From Petrocella atlantisensis (GTDB lineage: Bacteria; Bacillota; Clostridia; Lachnospirales; Vallitaleaceae), in contig NZ_LR130778.1 of assembly GCF_900538275.1 (NCBI RefSeq), positions 62,001 to 126,000 of the forward strand: a DNA stretch of 64,000 nucleotides, written 5' to 3'. The stretch's first letter is position 1. The number at the start of each line of letters is the position of its first letter. Below, piece by piece: positions 62,163-64,000 of this stretch. The notes beneath the pieces were generated by a model. It saw nothing but the letters and a program-made list of their open reading frames with translations, ran no database searches and was not told where the DNA came from. A program made the translations under genes and the position numbers.

Positions 62163-62681
62163 ATGAAATATATATTGGACCAACAGGCTATAGGACGCAT
62201 GGTTACACGTATCGCCCATGAAATTATTGAGAATAATAAGGGTGTTTCCGATGTCGTAATCCTTGGTATTAAAACAAGAGGTGTTCCTCTGGCAAAAAGA
62301 ATCGTAGCGAAAATAGAAGAAATAGAAGGCCTTAAAGTACCCTTTGGGTCTCTAGACATCACCTTTTACCGAGATGACTTAGAAAAGAAAAGCATACAAC
62401 CCGTGGTTAATAACCAACTCAATATTAATGTCAACGATCAAATTGTGGTTTTGGTGGATGATGTTGTCTATACCGGTAGAACTTGTAGAGCAGCGCTGGA
62501 TGCGGTTATGGATGCCGGACGTGCACGAAAGATACAATTTGCAACACTTATTGACAGAGGACATAGAGAATTACCACTTCGAGCGGATTACGTCGGTAAA
62601 AATGTACCAACATCAAAAGAAGAAATTGTTTCTGTTCATTTAGTAGAAATCGATGGGGAAGACAGTGTCGTTATTGAATAA
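62163..62681 (+). CDS. pyrR: Bifunctional pyrimidine operon regulator/uracil phosphoribosyltransferase
   Basis: A 172-residue RNA-binding attenuation protein that also has uracil phosphoribosyltransferase activity. The PRPP-binding motif is clear: [18 protein letters not shown]; also [13 protein letters not shown] and [22 protein letters not shown]. The ATG follows AAAGGAGAGGG. Its own leader carries a PyrR attenuator, so it regulates itself and the uracil permease downstream. Confidence 0.97.
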   Translation: MKYILDQQAIGRMVTRIAHEIIENNKGVSDVVILGIKTRGVPLAKRIVAKIEEIEGLKVPFGSLDITFYRDDLEKKSIQPVVNNQLNINVNDQIVVLVDDVVYTGRTCRAALDAVMDAGRARKIQFATLIDRGHRELPLRADYVGKNVPTSKEEIVSVHLVEIDGEDSVVIE

Positions 62682-62790
62682 GATTATAAATAATTTAGGC
62701 CAGTAACTCAGTCAATCTACAATAATAAATAGGCGAGTAGCTTATTGTATTATATAGCCTACGGGCAAAACTATCTTAGGGGGCAACATA

Positions 62791-64000
62791 ATGGAAAATA
62801 TTTCACTATCAAAAAAAATGATACTTGGCTTACAACATGTTCTTGCCATGTTTGGCGCAACAGTTCTTGTACCTTTCTTAACCGGTCTTGATCCAGCGAT
62901 TGCATTGCTTGGAGCAGGGGTTGGAACCTTACTGTTTCACTTATGTTCAAAAGGTATTGTACCGGTATTTCTAGGTTCAAGCTTTGCCTTTATCGGTGCA
63001 ATTGCATTAACGCTTCAAAGCGAAGGCCTAGCATTTGTCAAAGGCGGTCTTATTGCAGCCGGTTTTGTCTATATGTTTATCGCCGTAGTTATCTATTTCA
63101 TTGGCGTAGATGCGGTTAAAAGACTTTTTCCACCGATTATTACTGGACCCATTATCATGGTTATCGGACTTAGACTTAGCCCTGTTGCCGTAAACATGGC
63201 TTTTTATCAAGATGGTACTTTTAACCTAACGTCGACGATTATAGCTGGTATAGTTATTTTGACCATGGTGGTCGTATCCATTTTCTTCAAAGGCTTCTTC
63301 AAACTTGTTCCTATATTAATCGCAATCACAGTAGGCTATATTGCATCAATGCTTTTTGGTATAGTAGATTTTGGACCTATACAAGACGCAAGCTTCTTTA
63401 CATTCCACAAAGAATCTGATGCCCTAAAGAATCTTCTAACCATGCCTAGATTCACTTTATCAGGCATTATTGCCATCGCACCAATCGCTTTTGTTGTCTT
63501 TATCGAACACATTGGAGACATAACGACCAATGGCGCTGTCGTAGGTAAGAACTTCTTGGAAAATCCCGGTGTTCATAGAACGATTTTAGGAGATGGTGTG
63601 GCCACTGCTTTTGCCGGTCTTATAGGCGCTCCTGCTAATACGACTTATAGTGAAAATACTGGTGTGCTGGCTGTAACCAAGGTTTATGATCCATCTATTA
63701 TAAGAATTGCTGCAATTTTCGCCATCATTATGAGTCTTTTTGGACCACTTACAGCAACCATAAGTACCATACCGCTACCGGTTATGGGTGGTGTCAGCGT
63801 TATCCTTTTTGGTATGATTGCATCAGTAGGAGTACGAATTGTGGTTTCCGCAGATCTTGATTTCTCCCACAGCCGAAACCTAATGATATCAGCGTTGATA
63901 CTTGTCTTAGGTATTGGTGTAGATGCTTTTCCACTGGGTTCAAGTGGTGTGACGATTTCCGGTCTTGCAATTGCTGCATTAATCGGTGTTGTCCTTAATT
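62791..64000 (+). CDS. uraA: Uracil permease (NCS2 family), 3' end outside window
   Basis: The first 403 residues of a nucleobase:cation symporter importing uracil. Seen: GLQHVLAMFGATVLVPFLTG (conserved QH motif), GSSFAFIGAI, PPIITGPIIMVIGLRLSP, FVVFIEHIGDITTNGAVVGKNF with the substrate glutamate, and GAPANTTYSENTGVLAVTKV with the NCS2 signature. The frame is open to the window end. ATG 62791 follows AGGGGG. The 109-base gap after pyrR has no terminator, so the two are likely one transcript. Confidence 0.96.
   Translation, partial: MENISLSKKMILGLQHVLAMFGATVLVPFLTGLDPAIALLGAGVGTLLFHLCSKGIVPVFLGSSFAFIGAIALTLQSEGLAFVKGGLIAAGFVYMFIAVVIYFIGVDAVKRLFPPIITGPIIMVIGLRLSPVAVNMAFYQDGTFNLTSTIIAGIVILTMVVVSIFFKGFFKLVPILIAITVGYIASMLFGIVDFGPIQDASFFTFHKESDALKNLLTMPRFTLSGIIAIAPIAFVVFIEHIGDITTNGAVVGKNFLENPGVHRTILGDGVATAFAGLIGAPANTTYSENTGVLAVTKVYDPSIIRIAAIFAIIMSLFGPLTATISTIPLPVMGGVSVILFGMIASVGVRIVVSADLDFSHSRNLMISALILVLGIGVDAFPLGSSGVTISGLAIAALIGVVLN

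Overview
The window is AT-rich DNA from a low-GC Gram-positive bacterium, most likely an anaerobic member of the Clostridia (order Lachnospirales or a near relative; the order is inferred from gene content only). Supporting signs are a complete Rnf complex, a hydrogenase-like sensor protein with DRTGG and ATPase partners, RecU, YlqF-RnhB-YlqG-YlqH synteny, the SepF-YlmG-YlmH-DivIVA cluster, strong AGGAGG-type ribosome binding sites and frequent TTG starts. All genes but one (53400-53819) lie on the + strand. I see no rRNA, tRNA, CRISPR array, transposase or phage gene.

Layout. 1-9.2 kb: ribosome assembly and housekeeping (rbgA, rnhB, ylqG/ylqH, yraN, pgeF, a DUF512 radical SAM protein, der, plsY, gpsA). 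9.3-10.3 kb: a LapA-like membrane protein and an HD-GYP protein. 10.3-18 kb: the nusA-infB operon (rimP, nusA, ylxR, ylxQ, infB, rbfA, nrnA, truB, ribF) behind a good sigma-A promoter and a leader hairpin. 18-25.6 kb: rpsO, pnp, an M16 peptidase, dut, an unknown membrane protein, rluA-type synthase, queG, recU. 25.6-27.5 kb: a DEAD-box helicase with a structured leader. 27.5-35.3 kb: a nine-gene histidine operon (hisZ-G-D-C-B-H-A-F-IE) behind a consensus promoter.

35.4-43.8 kb is the energy and redox region. Two DRTGG proteins and two histidine-kinase-type ATPases flank an [FeFe]-hydrogenase-like protein whose proton-transfer cysteine is alanine, a feature of sensory hydrogenases. The rnfCDGEAB operon follows, ending in a strong terminator. 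The arrangement suggests redox or H2 signalling next to the ferredoxin:NAD+ ion pump.

43.9-53.2 kb: DUF4321, maf, radC, then the cell-shape and division cluster mreC, mreD, mrdA (PBP2, with a frameshift), minC, minD, minE, rodA, mgsA. mreB is missing from its usual place. 53.4-64 kb: a lone reverse-strand P-loop gene, a YtqA-like radical SAM protein, an HlyD-like protein, yggS, sepF, yggT, ylmH, divIVA, aroB, lspA, rluD, then pyrR and uracil permease (cut by the window end) behind a classical PyrR attenuator.

The most unusual structure is a small palindromic repeat family (terminal motif TTTTGACACCTTAACCA). It has three clear copies and one or two relics in intergenic gaps, and in two places supplies the stop codon of the upstream gene. 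Other points are the mrdA frameshift separating PBP2 catalytic motifs, the sensor cassette beside rnf, and long leader hairpins before pnp and the helicase gene.
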